From Polaribacter sp. BM10 (GTDB lineage: Bacteria; Bacteroidota; Bacteroidia; Flavobacteriales; Flavobacteriaceae), in the NCBI RefSeq assembly GCF_002005425.1, contig NZ_CP019704.1, positions 2,500,001 through 2,564,000 on the forward strand: DNA of 64,000 nucleotides, given 5' to 3'. A program made the position numbers and the translations under genes. Numbering within the stretch: the first letter of the stretch is position 1; each line of letters starts with the position of its first letter. Shown here in pieces: positions 18,480-27,980 of this stretch. The notes below the pieces were generated by a model. The model saw only the letters and a program-made list of their open reading frames with translations. It did no database searches and had not been told where the DNA came from.

Positions 18480-19613
18480 ATGAAGATTGCACAAAAAATA
18501 ATTAAGTTTTTTACAATAGCAGTAATAGCGGTTATTACAAGTACAACTTTTGCCTCAGAAACAGGTAAGAAAAGCCATTCGGAAAACGATGGTGGTCAGG
18601 TAAATACACAAGAAGAAGTTACTGATTATATTAAACATCACTTAAAAGATTCTCACGACTTTACTTTTTTCTCTTATTCTACAGATCAAGGAGAAAGAAA
18701 ACATTTTGGTTTTCCTTTACCTGTAATTTTATGGTCTAGCGAAGGTTTAGTAACTTTTATGTCTTCAGAATTTCATCATAATGATGATGGACATGTAATT
18801 GTAGAAAAAAACGGATTAAAATTCACAAAAATTCATAGTAAGATTTATGAATTAGAAAAAGGAGCAACAGCTGTTTCTTTTGATGAAACACACCACGCAA
18901 CAAACGCTCACAAAACATTAGATTTTTCGATCACAAAAAGTGTAGTAGGTATTTTATTTGCTTCTCTGTTAATGTTTTTAGGTTTTTCTGCATTAGCAAA
19001 ACAATACAAATCTAGAAAAGTGCCAAAAGGATTTGGTAGAGTTTTAGAGCCTTTGGTAATTTATGTTAGAGACGAAATAGCAAGACCAAATATTGGAGAG
19101 AAAAAGTATAAAAAGTTTATGGGCTTTTTATTAACGGTATTTTTCTTTATTTGGATTTTGAACTTGTTAGGTTTAACTCCGTTAGGTTTTAACGTTACAG
19201 GTCAAATTGCAGTTACAGTTGCTTTAGCTTTATTTACAATGGTAATTTACATTACAAACGGTAGTAAAGATTTTTGGGCACACACATTATGGATGCCAGG
19301 TGTACCAGTAATTTTAAGACCAATATTAGCAGTAATAGAATTGGCAGGTTTTATTTTAATTAAGCCTTTCTCTTTATTAGTGCGTTTATTTGCAAACATT
19401 ACAGCAGGCCACTTTGTGGTAATGAGTTTAATTGCTTTAATGGTAACAATGAAAGAAGCTTTTGGGCCAGTAGCGTCTACAGGTATGTCTTTAGTGTTGG
19501 CATTATTTATTATGGTTATTGAAATTTTAGTAGCCTTTTTACAAGCGTTTATTTTTACGATGTTATCATCGTTATTTATTGGGATGGCTGTTGAAGAACA
19601 CGATCATCATTAG
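18480..19613 (+). CDS. atpB: F0F1 ATP synthase subunit a
   Basis: Membrane subunit that forms the proton half-channels. The C-terminal 220 residues contain the membrane core; the essential arginine lies in SLLVRLFANITAGH. The 377-residue length exceeds the 250-270 of most bacteria because of an N-terminal extension of about 150 residues: a signal-like hydrophobic start (FFTIAVIAVITSTTFASE) and a His-rich soluble part (TDYIKHHLKDSHDFTF). Such an extension is common in Bacteroidota. It is the first gene after a strong promoter and is followed by atpE after 74 bases. Confidence 0.95.
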   Translation: MKIAQKIIKFFTIAVIAVITSTTFASETGKKSHSENDGGQVNTQEEVTDYIKHHLKDSHDFTFFSYSTDQGERKHFGFPLPVILWSSEGLVTFMSSEFHHNDDGHVIVEKNGLKFTKIHSKIYELEKGATAVSFDETHHATNAHKTLDFSITKSVVGILFASLLMFLGFSALAKQYKSRKVPKGFGRVLEPLVIYVRDEIARPNIGEKKYKKFMGFLLTVFFFIWILNLLGLTPLGFNVTGQIAVTVALALFTMVIYITNGSKDFWAHTLWMPGVPVILRPILAVIELAGFILIKPFSLLVRLFANITAGHFVVMSLIALMVTMKEAFGPVASTGMSLVLALFIMVIEILVAFLQAFIFTMLSSLFIGMAVEEHDHH

Positions 19614-19675
19614 AAATCTTGATGCATAATCAAGTACAAAAGAAGAATTAGAATTTGTTTAATTAATATATTTAA

Positions 19676-19879
<204 letters not shown>

Positions 19880-19896
19880 TTTCCTAAAAAAGAAAC

Positions 19897-19937
19897 AAAA
19901 ACACTCTTCTGTAACGGTTGGTTACAGAAAGTGTTTT
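19897..19937 (+). terminator. terminator-like hairpin between atpE and atpF
   Basis: TTCTGTAAC pairs with GTTACAGAA across a 5-base loop (GGTTG); after one unpaired C the stem extends through AAAACACT with AGTGTTTT, followed by T. It has the form of an intrinsic terminator inside an operon whose distal genes must still be expressed, so partial termination or 3'-end protection of the atpBE message is likely. Confidence 0.65.
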
Positions 19938-19973
19938 TAAATTAAACAAAAAACAATATAATTAGTTTATAGC

Positions 19974-20474
19974 ATGGAAACTTTATTAAACGATTTTTCA
20001 CCAGGGTTGTTCTTTATGCAAATCGTCATCTTAATAATTTTATTATTTTTGATGAAAAAATTTGCTTGGAAACCAATTTTAAACTCTTTAGAAGATAGAG
20101 AGAATGGTATCGAAGATGCTTTACAAGCTGCAGAAAATGCACGTAGAGAAATGCAAAATTTACAAGCAGATAACGAAAAGCTTGTAAAAGAAGCAAGAGC
20201 AGAAAGAGATGCAATGATGAAAGAGGCAAGAGAAATAAAAGACAAAATTATTTCTGATGCTAAAGAAGATGCAAAAGAAGTTACAGCAAATTTAATAGAA
20301 AAGGCAAACGCTTCTATTCAGCAAGAAAAGCAAGCAGCTTTAGCAGAAATTAAAAAGAATGTTGCAGAATTATCTATTGGTATAGCAGAATCTGTAATTA
20401 AAAAAGAATTATCTAACAAAAAAGACCAACTAGATTTAGTAGAAGGTATTTTAAAAGAAGTTACTTTAAACTAA
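19974..20474 (+). CDS. atpF: F0F1 ATP synthase subunit b
   Basis: Peripheral stalk subunit of 166 residues: one N-terminal membrane helix (about 9-28, FFMQIVILIILLFLMKKFAW) and a long charged helix for dimerisation up to the C-terminus that binds delta. Length and layout are normal. A hairpin lies between atpE and this gene, and atpH follows after 6 bases. Confidence 0.94.
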   Translation: METLLNDFSPGLFFMQIVILIILLFLMKKFAWKPILNSLEDRENGIEDALQAAENARREMQNLQADNEKLVKEARAERDAMMKEAREIKDKIISDAKEDAKEVTANLIEKANASIQQEKQAALAEIKKNVAELSIGIAESVIKKELSNKKDQLDLVEGILKEVTLN

Positions 20475-20480
20475 GTATAA

Positions 20481-21038
20481 ATGAAAGACGCAAGAGCAGC
20501 ATTACGTTACGCTAAAGCAATCTTAAATCTAGCATTAGACAATAAGTCTGAAGCTGCGGTTAATGACGATATGTCGTTAGTAGCTGCTACCATTGCAGAG
20601 AACAAAGATTTAGAGGTAATGTTAAACAGCCCTATTGTTAAAGCATCAGACAAAATGAATGTTCTAACGGCATTGTTTCAGGGTAAAGTAAACAATATTA
20701 CACTAGGTTTATTTCATTTGTTAAAAGATAACAAAAGAATTGCAATGTTGCGCCCAGTTGCACAAAAATATGCAATTGTTTTTGATCACTTAAAGCGTAC
20801 GCAGGTTGCCAAGGTAACAACAGCTGTGCCTTTAACAGAAGAAGTAGAAAAACAAGTTTTAGATAAAATTGTAGCATTAACAGGTAACAAAGCAAATCTA
20901 GAAAATGTTATAAATCCAGATATTTTAGGAGGATTTATTCTACGCGTTGGAGATGTGCAGTATGATGCAAGTATCTCTAATTATTTAAACGAATTAAGAA
21001 AGGAATTTGACAACAGTCATTTCATTCCAAAAATTTAA
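20481..21038 (+). CDS. atpH: F0F1 ATP synthase subunit delta
   Basis: Protein of 185 residues linking the b stalk to the top of the alpha/beta ring. The helical N-terminal domain begins DARAALRYAKAILNLA, and the C-terminal signature reads NPDILGGFILRVGDVQYDASI, typical of the OSCP/delta family. Position between atpF and atpA, with gaps of 6 and 21 bases, confirms the call. Confidence 0.94.
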   Translation: MKDARAALRYAKAILNLALDNKSEAAVNDDMSLVAATIAENKDLEVMLNSPIVKASDKMNVLTALFQGKVNNITLGLFHLLKDNKRIAMLRPVAQKYAIVFDHLKRTQVAKVTTAVPLTEEVEKQVLDKIVALTGNKANLENVINPDILGGFILRVGDVQYDASISNYLNELRKEFDNSHFIPKI

Positions 21039-21059
21039 TTATACATCAAATCATAAAAG

Positions 21060-22637
21060 ATGGCAAGTATTAAACCAGCTGAAGTATCAGCAATTTTAAA
21101 AGAACAGTTAACAAATTTTGAAGCTAAAGCTACTTTAAACGAAGTAGGAACTGTTTTACAAGTAGGTGATGGTATCGCACGTGTTTACGGTCTATCTAAT
21201 GTTCAATATGGTGAATTAGTAGAGTTCGAAGGAGGTCTAGAAGGAATCGTATTAAACTTAGAAGAAGATAACGCGGGTGTTGTATTGTTAGGTACTGCTA
21301 CATCAGTAAAAGAAGGTTCTACTGTTAAACGTACAGAAAGAATTGCTTCATTAAATGCAGGTGAAGGAGTTGTAGGACGTGTTTTAGATACTTTAGGAAA
21401 CCCAATTGATGGTAAAGGACCAATAGAAGGTACTACTTATCAGATGCCTTTAGAGCGTAGAGCTCCTGGTGTAATCTATAGAGAACCCGTAACAGAACCA
21501 TTACAAACAGGTATCAAATCTATTGATGCAATGATTCCTGTTGGTAGAGGTCAACGTGAGTTAATTATTGGAGACCGTCAAACTGGTAAATCTACAGTTG
21601 CGTTAGATACTATTTTAAATCAGAAAGAATTTTACGATGCTGGTGAGCCAGTTTATTGTATTTATGTTGCTATCGGTCAAAAAGCTTCTACAGTTGCTGC
21701 AATTGCAAATATGTTAGAAGAAAAAGGAGCTTTAGCTTATACTACGATTGTAGCAGCAAATGCATCAGACCCTGCAGCAATGCAAGTTTATGCACCATTT
21801 GCCGGAGCTGCAATTGGAGAGTATTTTAGAGATTCTGGAAGACCAGCTTTAATTATTTATGATGATTTATCTAAACAAGCTGTTGCTTACCGTGAGATTT
21901 CTTTATTATTAAGAAGACCTCCAGGACGTGAAGCTTATCCTGGTGATGTATTTTACTTACACTCTAGATTATTAGAACGTGCTGCAAAAGTTATTAATGA
22001 TGATAAAATTGCAAGTGAAATGAACGATTTACCAGATTCTTTAAAAGGAATCGTAAAAGGTGGAGGTTCTTTAACTGCATTACCAATTATCGAAACACAA
22101 GCGGGTGACGTTTCTGCATATATTCCAACAAACGTAATTTCGATTACTGATGGACAGATTTTCTTAGATGGAGATTTATTTAACTCTGGTGTTCGTCCAG
22201 CAATTAACGTAGGTATTTCTGTATCTCGTGTTGGTGGTAACGCTCAGATTAAATCCATGAAAAAAGTATCTGGTACATTAAAATTAGATCAAGCTCAGTT
22301 TAGAGAATTAGAAGCTTTTGCTAAGTTTGGTTCAGATTTAGATGCTGCAACAATGAGTGTAATTTCTAAAGGACAACGTAATGTTGAAATTTTAAAGCAA
22401 GCTCAAAACGATCCTTTTTCTGTAGAAGATCAAATTGCAATTATTTATGCAGGTTCTAAGAACTTACTAAAAGATGTTCCTGTAGAAAAAGTAAAGAAAT
22501 TCGAAAAAGATTATATCGATTATTTAAACGCAAAGCATAGAGATACTTTAGATGTTTTAAAGTCTGGTAAATTAACAGGCGAAGCTACTGATGTTTTAGA
22601 GGCAGCAGCTAAAGAAATTTCTAAGCAATTTGCATAA
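21060..22637 (+). CDS. atpA: F0F1 ATP synthase subunit alpha
   Basis: Non-catalytic nucleotide-binding subunit of 525 residues. Walker A is GDRQTGKS (171-178); the family signature [14 protein letters not shown] is present, and the N-terminal beta barrel and C-terminal helical domain are complete. Three copies alternate with beta in F1. The beta gene is not in this operon. Its codons are richer in G and C at third positions than those of its neighbours, as expected for a highly expressed gene. A 13-base-pair palindrome follows before atpG. Confidence 0.96.
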   Translation: MASIKPAEVSAILKEQLTNFEAKATLNEVGTVLQVGDGIARVYGLSNVQYGELVEFEGGLEGIVLNLEEDNAGVVLLGTATSVKEGSTVKRTERIASLNAGEGVVGRVLDTLGNPIDGKGPIEGTTYQMPLERRAPGVIYREPVTEPLQTGIKSIDAMIPVGRGQRELIIGDRQTGKSTVALDTILNQKEFYDAGEPVYCIYVAIGQKASTVAAIANMLEEKGALAYTTIVAANASDPAAMQVYAPFAGAAIGEYFRDSGRPALIIYDDLSKQAVAYREISLLLRRPPGREAYPGDVFYLHSRLLERAAKVINDDKIASEMNDLPDSLKGIVKGGGSLTALPIIETQAGDVSAYIPTNVISITDGQIFLDGDLFNSGVRPAINVGISVSRVGGNAQIKSMKKVSGTLKLDQAQFRELEAFAKFGSDLDAATMSVISKGQRNVEILKQAQNDPFSVEDQIAIIYAGSKNLLKDVPVEKVKKFEKDYIDYLNAKHRDTLDVLKSGKLTGEATDVLEAAAKEISKQFA

Positions 22638-22644
22638 CATATAG

Positions 22645-22674
22645 TTATTATTCCCGCGAAAGCGGGAATAATAA
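22645..22674. repeat. 13-bp perfect palindrome with GAAA loop between atpA and atpG
   Basis: TTATTATTCCCGC, GAAA, GCGGGAATAATAA: a perfect stem with a stable GNRA tetraloop. It is GC-rich in the middle, unlike the surroundings, and its core is of a kind seen as dispersed repeats in many bacteria. No long T run follows the 3' arm, so it is less a terminator than a possible mRNA processing or stabilising element for the atpA message. Confidence 0.75.
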
Positions 22675-22686
22675 AATACTCATAGT

Positions 22687-23553
22687 ATGGCTAACTTAAA
22701 AGAAATACGTAATAGAATTACTTCTATTAAATCTACAATGCAGATTACATCTGCCATGAAAATGGTATCTGCTGCAAAGTTGAAAAAAGCGCAAGATGCT
22801 ATTACTGCTATGCGCCCATATTCTTCTAAACTTACAGAATTGTTGCAAAACTTAAGTGCAACATTAGAAAGTGATGCTAGTGGAGAATATTCTAAACAAA
22901 GAGATGTTTCTAAAGTTTTATTAGTTGTTATTACTTCTAATAGAGGTTTATGTGGTGGTTTTAACTCTTCTATTACAAAAGAAGTAGTAAAAACTATAAA
23001 CGAAAAATATAGCAATACTTCTGTAGATTTATTTACAATAGGTAAAAAAGGAAATGATGTTTTATCTAAAGGATATAATGTTACAGCCAATAGAAGTGAT
23101 ATCTATGATGATTTAACTTTTAGTAATGTTGCTTCTCTTGCAGAAAACTTAATGGAGTTATTTGTTGATGGTACGTATGATAAAATTGAAATTGTTTACA
23201 ATCAATTTAAAAATGCCGCTACACAAATTACTCAGGTAGAGCAATTTTTACCAATCAAACCAATTGAAGGTGGTGATGCAAGTGCTGTAAATTCTGATTA
23301 TATTTTTGAGCCTTCTAAAGAAGAAATTATAGAGGCTTTAATACCAAAATCTTTAAAAATGCAATTGTATAAAGCATTAAGAGATAGTTTTGCATCTGAA
23401 CACGGAGCAAGAATGACTGCAATGCATAAAGCAACAGACAATGCTAAAGATTTAAGAGACGAATTGTTATTAACTTATAACAAAGCACGTCAAGCAGCAA
23501 TTACAAATGAAATTCTTGAAATTGTTGGTGGTGCAGAAGCGTTAAACAACTAA
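22687..23553 (+). CDS. atpG: F0F1 ATP synthase subunit gamma
   Basis: Rotor shaft subunit of 288 residues. The N-terminal coiled coil begins LKEIRNRITSIKSTMQITSAM, and the C-terminal helix contains the conserved DNAKDLRDELLLTYNKARQAAITNEILEI pattern (reported here in part) found in all gamma subunits. It is the last gene of the operon; a strong terminator follows. atpD and atpC are absent, as is usual where Bacteroidota carry beta and epsilon in a separate locus. Confidence 0.95.
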   Translation: MANLKEIRNRITSIKSTMQITSAMKMVSAAKLKKAQDAITAMRPYSSKLTELLQNLSATLESDASGEYSKQRDVSKVLLVVITSNRGLCGGFNSSITKEVVKTINEKYSNTSVDLFTIGKKGNDVLSKGYNVTANRSDIYDDLTFSNVASLAENLMELFVDGTYDKIEIVYNQFKNAATQITQVEQFLPIKPIEGGDASAVNSDYIFEPSKEEIIEALIPKSLKMQLYKALRDSFASEHGARMTAMHKATDNAKDLRDELLLTYNKARQAAITNEILEIVGGAEALNN

Positions 23554-23570
23554 TCTTAGTTTTATAAAAT

Positions 23571-23607
23571 AAAAAAAGAGCTTATCATTTATGGTAAGCT
23601 CTTTTTT
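23571..23607 (+). terminator. terminator of the atp operon
   Basis: GAGCTTATC and GGTAAGCTC pair (one G-T pair) around a short loop, flanked by A7 and T6. The A run allows it to serve the convergent minus-strand gene as well. Confidence 0.85.
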
Positions 23608-23613
23608 ATTTAT

Positions 23614-24249
23614 CTAATTTTCATCAGGCTTAATCCAATCTGCATTTCTAACAAACAAAATATATTGTGCATAGTCTGTTGTAGATGTGCCATCAATAAT
23701 AACGTAAGCATCCCAAATAGTTATAAGTTTTTTAACTTTGGTACCTCTAGACGATTTTAGATAAGGAGAATCTGTAGCATCTAATTTAAGTAAGCTAATC
23801 GAGTTTGGTTCTGTAACTTTTTTATAATCCGCTATACCTTCAATATACATAAATAACCTATTATCTTAAGAATACTTAAATTTAGTAAATGCTTTGCCTT
23901 TATCTTGCATAAACTTTGGTAACGCTTTACTATCAACAGTTAATCTAGAATCTATATACAACGTATTTAAGCTAACCATTTTATTAGAATAAGTATCAAC
24001 ATGCATTTTCTGGTTAAGTTGTGTAAACATTGCGAAATCTATTCTTGGGGATGTTTGAACTTCATGAACTTCGCCTACTAAAAATAGATTTTTATTATAG
24101 AAGCTATCATCAAGTGAATTAAATTGAAGAGAATCTGTCATTTTAATAACTTCTGTATGATTTTCTAAATAGTTAACATATTTACTAGAAGAACAACTTG
24201 TTAGTAGTAGTAATAAACTTACTGCGGTAAAAAAATTAAGAGTTTTCAT
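23614..24249 (-). pseudogene. decayed lipoprotein gene, possibly of the ChaN/erythromycin-esterase-like group
   Basis: Two open segments lie in the same frame: an N-terminal part (24249 to 23869, 127 residues) and a C-terminal part (23865 to 23614), separated by one TAA at 23866-23868. The N-terminus is a lipoprotein signal (LLLLLTSCSSSKY) followed by LFLVGEVHEVQTSPRIDF, whose GE-H pattern recalls ChaN/Tiki and erythromycin-esterase-like enzymes. The C-terminus ends WDAYVIIDGTST, the sort of final strand seen in such proteins. Joined, they make only about 211 residues, short for these families, so an internal deletion is likely besides the stop. Family assignment is tentative; the broken frame is seen directly. 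Confidence 0.5.
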
Positions 24250-24352
24250 TTGTTAGTTTTTTAAGTTCACAACAAATAGAACACATTAAAACAAATGAAA
24301 AAAAAGAGTGTGATTAACCTGAGGTTTTTGGGTTAAAATTGAAATACACGGG

Positions 24353-25126
24353 CTATTTTTGAATTTCTTGGGACGAATTTGAAAGTCTTTTATTAAGCGC
24401 CTTATAGTAAACCTGAGAAATTGGTATAGTCTCTTCGGTTGTTGTAATTCTTATAAAACGTTTTCTAGCATTGCCTTCTACAGTTTTAAGATAATCTAAA
24501 TTTACTAAGTAAGAGCGATGCACTTGCCAAGCTTTAGGTAGTTGTTTTATAATATTAGATAGCGTGCTTCTTAAGGTTTTTTGTTGCATACCTTTATCTG
24601 TATTAAAATAAATATCTACATAATTCTGTTGGGCTTTTGCAAAAATAAAATCCGATTCAAAAATTGTTAAGGTTTCAGATTTATTGGTTCCATTAATAGT
24701 AATTTTTTTAAGCTTTTTAGTGCTCGATTTATCATAATCAGGAACTTCTATTTGACCGTATTTAGAGCGTAAATAAAGCCACAAAGGCACTACAATCGGT
24801 GTAAAAGGTACTCCAAAAGATTTTATAAAACTCCAAATTAATTCATAAGTAAAAGAAGTTAAACCGCTAATTACAAAGAAGTGATAAAAGAAAGAAAAAA
24901 TAAATATTACAAATAATGTGCTAATAATATAAATACACTCGTTTACTATAAACCATCGTTTTGTTTGAATTTTGTAAACGTAATTTTCTATAGGATGAAA
25001 TATTAAAATCGGTATTATTATACTAACGGAATAACCAGAAAGAATTAAATATTTATATGAAAAACTATTACTATTATCAAAAGGCTCTAAGGTAATTAAC
25101 AAAACCGGAATTACTGTACCTAACAA
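24353..25126 (-). CDS. LytTR family regulator with four membrane helices, interrupted near its start
   Basis: The C-terminal 100 residues are a LytTR DNA-binding domain: FIFAKAQQNYVDIYF, TLSNIIKQLP and WQVHRSYLVNLDYLKTVEG are its hallmarks. The N-terminal half has membrane helices, so it is a membrane-bound one-component regulator or an unusual response partner. The natural ATG is probably at 25192, giving MISLNKTIAYTQNWKPTFLIA, but the next codon (25127-25129) is TAA in the same frame, in the middle of the first membrane helix. The first codon after it is TTG at 25126, which could allow reinitiation. Most likely a recent nonsense mutation; the rest of the frame is intact for 257 codons. Confidence 0.75.
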   Translation of the reverse strand: MLGTVIPVLLITLEPFDNSNSFSYKYLILSGYSVSIIIPILIFHPIENYVYKIQTKRWFIVNECIYIISTLFVIFIFSFFYHFFVISGLTSFTYELIWSFIKSFGVPFTPIVVPLWLYLRSKYGQIEVPDYDKSSTKKLKKITINGTNKSETLTIFESDFIFAKAQQNYVDIYFNTDKGMQQKTLRSTLSNIIKQLPKAWQVHRSYLVNLDYLKTVEGNARKRFIRITTTEETIPISQVYYKALNKRLSNSSQEIQK

Positions 25127-25300
25127 TTAAGCAATCAAAAAAGTAGGTTTCCAATTTTGGGTATACGCTATCGTCTTATTAAGTGAGATCATTGTTCTTT
25201 ACAATAATATTTATGCCTTAAAAATATATTTATAGTACCTTGTTAATTATACAATTACAAGTCGAACGAATTTAGCAGATTATTTTTATAATATCAAGTT

Positions 25301-26491
25301 TTATATAAATCCTAATTTAGAAAACGATTTGTTTAAAATAGCTGTATCATCTACTTTTAACCATTTGTCTAAAATAGTAGCGTAAATTTCTCTAAAATCT
25401 ATTTCGTATTTTAAATTTCCGTTTTTATCTAAGTTTGCTAAATTTGGTAAATTATTATATAGACCTTGTTTTTTAAGGTTTTTACCCATTAGAAAAACAT
25501 TATTTGCTGTTCCGTGATCTGTTCCTTTAGATTCGTTTTGTTTTACACGTCTACCAAATTCTGAAAATGTAAGAATAAGCACATCATCAAAAGTGTTATT
25601 TTTTTGTAAATCATTTATAAAAACTTCCATAGTTTCTGCATACAAATTCAATAATCTTGCTTGTGTATTTGTTTGGTTAGCATGTGTATCAAAACCACTT
25701 AAACCTGCGTAATATACTTGCGTTTCTAATCCGGAATTAATAAACTGAGAAATGTTTTTTAACTGTTTGCCAAATAAATTTTTTGGATATTCTGCAGAAG
25801 AGTTTTTTGTTTTCGTTTTTTCGTAAATATGTTTTGCAGACGATTTTGCATCAATCATGGTGTTATACAAATACCCTAAATTATGTTCACTTAGATGCGC
25901 ATCATTATAGTTAGAAACAACGTTGTTAAAAAACGGTGCTTTCATAGAATTGTAAAACATTTTAGAATCTGTAATTGCTAATCCGTTTTGTGTTTTTCCT
26001 TTCATCATTAAAGACAAACTTTCATCTACTTCAATAGCAGTGTAAGGGTTTCCTTTAATAAAATCTAAATAACGCCCAACCCAACCGTTTTGTAAAAACT
26101 CATTACTATCACTAGCAGTTTGCCAAATATCTGTAGCTCTAAAATGAGATAAATTAGGGTTAGGATATCCAACATTATTTATAATACTTAGAAAACCTTT
26201 GTCATACAATTTTTGTAAAGGTTGTAAGCTTTTATGAAGCCCGACTTCATCAGAAATTTTAAATAAATCTGCTTGTTTTAAGGCGATATTATTTCTTTGT
26301 TGATAATAAATATCGTTGTTAAAAGGTACAACTGTGTTTAAACCATCATTACCTCCTTTTAACTGAATAATAACTACTTTTTTATTGCTAAATATCGAGT
26401 TGGTGTTGTGCTCAAAAGCCTTTAAAAATTGAGGCACAAAAAACATTCCAGAAGCAAAAGTTGATTGTTTTAAAAAATCTCTACGTTTCAT
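25301..26491 (-). CDS. DUF1501 family exported protein
   Basis: Protein of 396 residues with a twin-arginine-like start (MKRRDFLKQSTFASGMFFV), so it is probably exported folded. The body has the alkaline-phosphatase/sulfatase-like pattern of DUF1501: KVVIIQLKGGNDGLNTVVP near the start and SEFGRRVKQNESKGTDHGT near residue 310. The metal-binding Asp, Asn and His of that fold are visible. Its partner DUF1800 gene lies 11 bases upstream in the same operon, the standard arrangement. The pair occurs widely in Bacteroidota and Planctomycetes; the substrate is unknown. Confidence 0.88.
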   Translation of the reverse strand: MKRRDFLKQSTFASGMFFVPQFLKAFEHNTNSIFSNKKVVIIQLKGGNDGLNTVVPFNNDIYYQQRNNIALKQADLFKISDEVGLHKSLQPLQKLYDKGFLSIINNVGYPNPNLSHFRATDIWQTASDSNEFLQNGWVGRYLDFIKGNPYTAIEVDESLSLMMKGKTQNGLAITDSKMFYNSMKAPFFNNVVSNYNDAHLSEHNLGYLYNTMIDAKSSAKHIYEKTKTKNSSAEYPKNLFGKQLKNISQFINSGLETQVYYAGLSGFDTHANQTNTQARLLNLYAETMEVFINDLQKNNTFDDVLILTFSEFGRRVKQNESKGTDHGTANNVFLMGKNLKKQGLYNNLPNLANLDKNGNLKYEIDFREIYATILDKWLKVDDTAILNKSFSKLGFI

Positions 26492-26502
26492 GTGTTCTTA
26501 TT

Positions 26503-27870
26503 TTAGCAAAGTTGATATTCTGGCAAACTCATTAATTGTACAGCAAAATCATGTTTAGACAGTTTTTCATTTCTATCTAACATTTCTGCTGTGCCTTTAT
26601 TTATTTTTGATGTAATTATTAGATGTACCAAATCTTTATTCGATTTATTTTTAAAATTTTCTTCAAAAGAACTCCAATCTGCACTTACTTTTATAAAAGC
26701 TTTTTTTCTTAATTTTCTTTTCTTAAAATTAGTAATCATTGTTTCTTCATCTCCTTTTTCTGAATAAGCAATTTCTGCATTGTTTAACAAAATAGAAGGC
26801 AAACGTAAGCGCGTTACAATGGTGTTGCTGTCAATCCAATTTCGACCAGTTTTCCAACCTGCAACATTAGGCGGACTCAATAATATTTGTCCTAACAATT
26901 TTTGAATCAACAGTATTTGGTTCTTTTTTTCAATTTTATAAGGTACAATGGTATTTATACCAACTAAGAGTTCTATAGGCGATTTTATTTTAGTTCCAAT
27001 ATTTTCTTCCGCATAAAACCATTTAGAAAGTAATACAAAACGCATTAAATTTTCGATATTATAATCTTTGTAAAACACATCAATCATCTCATCAATATGC
27101 TTTGTATTGATGTTTTCATTAACAAAATATCGGTAAATTTTTTCTGAAATAAATCTAGCACATTGTTTTTGTTCTAAAATAATATCTATGATATCATCAC
27201 CATTAAAATTACCTTTTTTACCAAAAAATATTTTTTCATTATTATCATGGTGTTTTTCTCTAAAGATAAATTCACCTTTAAGCTTATGATTATAACCCGT
27301 AAAAGAACGTGCAGCTTCTTTAATATCTTGTTCTGTATAATTATCTTGACCAAGCGTAAAAAGTTCCATTAATTCACGTGCAAAGTTTTCATTCGGGCTT
27401 TTTTTCTTGTTTTGTTTATTATTTAAGTAACCAAGCATTGCAGCTTCTTTAGAAACCAATTTTATAAAATCTCTAAAATTACCTAAGGCATTTTCACGAA
27501 GTACATTGTTGTAACTCTCTGCAAACAAGATGTTTTTACTTTCGCAAACAAAATGATTTGCCCAAAATAAGGTCATTTTTTCACGTAAAATTTCTGTAGG
27601 ATTATTTAATCTTGTAAACCAAGCAGTAGAAAATTCTTTTACTTTTTTTCTACTTATTTTCTGAAGTTTTTTTCGCTCTTTTTTAAAATCTTGATAGCTT
27701 TTACCATTTAAAAAAGAAGTATCACCGTGTAAAATAGTTGTGTTTTCTGAAGCTTTAAAAAGTTCATTAATAACATTTTTTTTACTTTTTTTTGATAAAC
27801 GATCCAATTCTTTTGGTGAAATACCAAAACCAATTCTGTTATATAAATGTTGAATGTGCGCTGATTTCAT
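26503..27870 (-). CDS. DUF1800 family protein
   Basis: Mostly helical protein of 455 residues. HIQHLYNRIGFGISPKEL at the N-terminus, REKMTLFWANHFVCESKN in the middle and NFARELMELFTLGQDNYTEQDIKEAARSFTGY (given here only by its key words NFARELMELFT) are the recognised blocks of DUF1800. It is co-transcribed with the downstream DUF1501 gene and presumably acts with it in the cell envelope. No clear signal peptide is seen in this protein. The divergent ECF sigma gene begins 110 bases away and may not be related. Confidence 0.88.
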   Translation of the reverse strand: MKSAHIQHLYNRIGFGISPKELDRLSKKSKKNVINELFKASENTTILHGDTSFLNGKSYQDFKKERKKLQKISRKKVKEFSTAWFTRLNNPTEILREKMTLFWANHFVCESKNILFAESYNNVLRENALGNFRDFIKLVSKEAAMLGYLNNKQNKKKSPNENFARELMELFTLGQDNYTEQDIKEAARSFTGYNHKLKGEFIFREKHHDNNEKIFFGKKGNFNGDDIIDIILEQKQCARFISEKIYRYFVNENINTKHIDEMIDVFYKDYNIENLMRFVLLSKWFYAEENIGTKIKSPIELLVGINTIVPYKIEKKNQILLIQKLLGQILLSPPNVAGWKTGRNWIDSNTIVTRLRLPSILLNNAEIAYSEKGDEETMITNFKKRKLRKKAFIKVSADWSSFEENFKNKSNKDLVHLIITSKINKGTAEMLDRNEKLSKHDFAVQLMSLPEYQLC

Positions 27871-27980
27871 GAACTTTAGACTAAAAGAATTAAAGATAGT
27901 TTAATTTTTAGAAATAAAAATTAAGAAAAATGAAACCTTTAATTATCTTTTTCGTTTTTAATAATAGAACCAACTAATTA

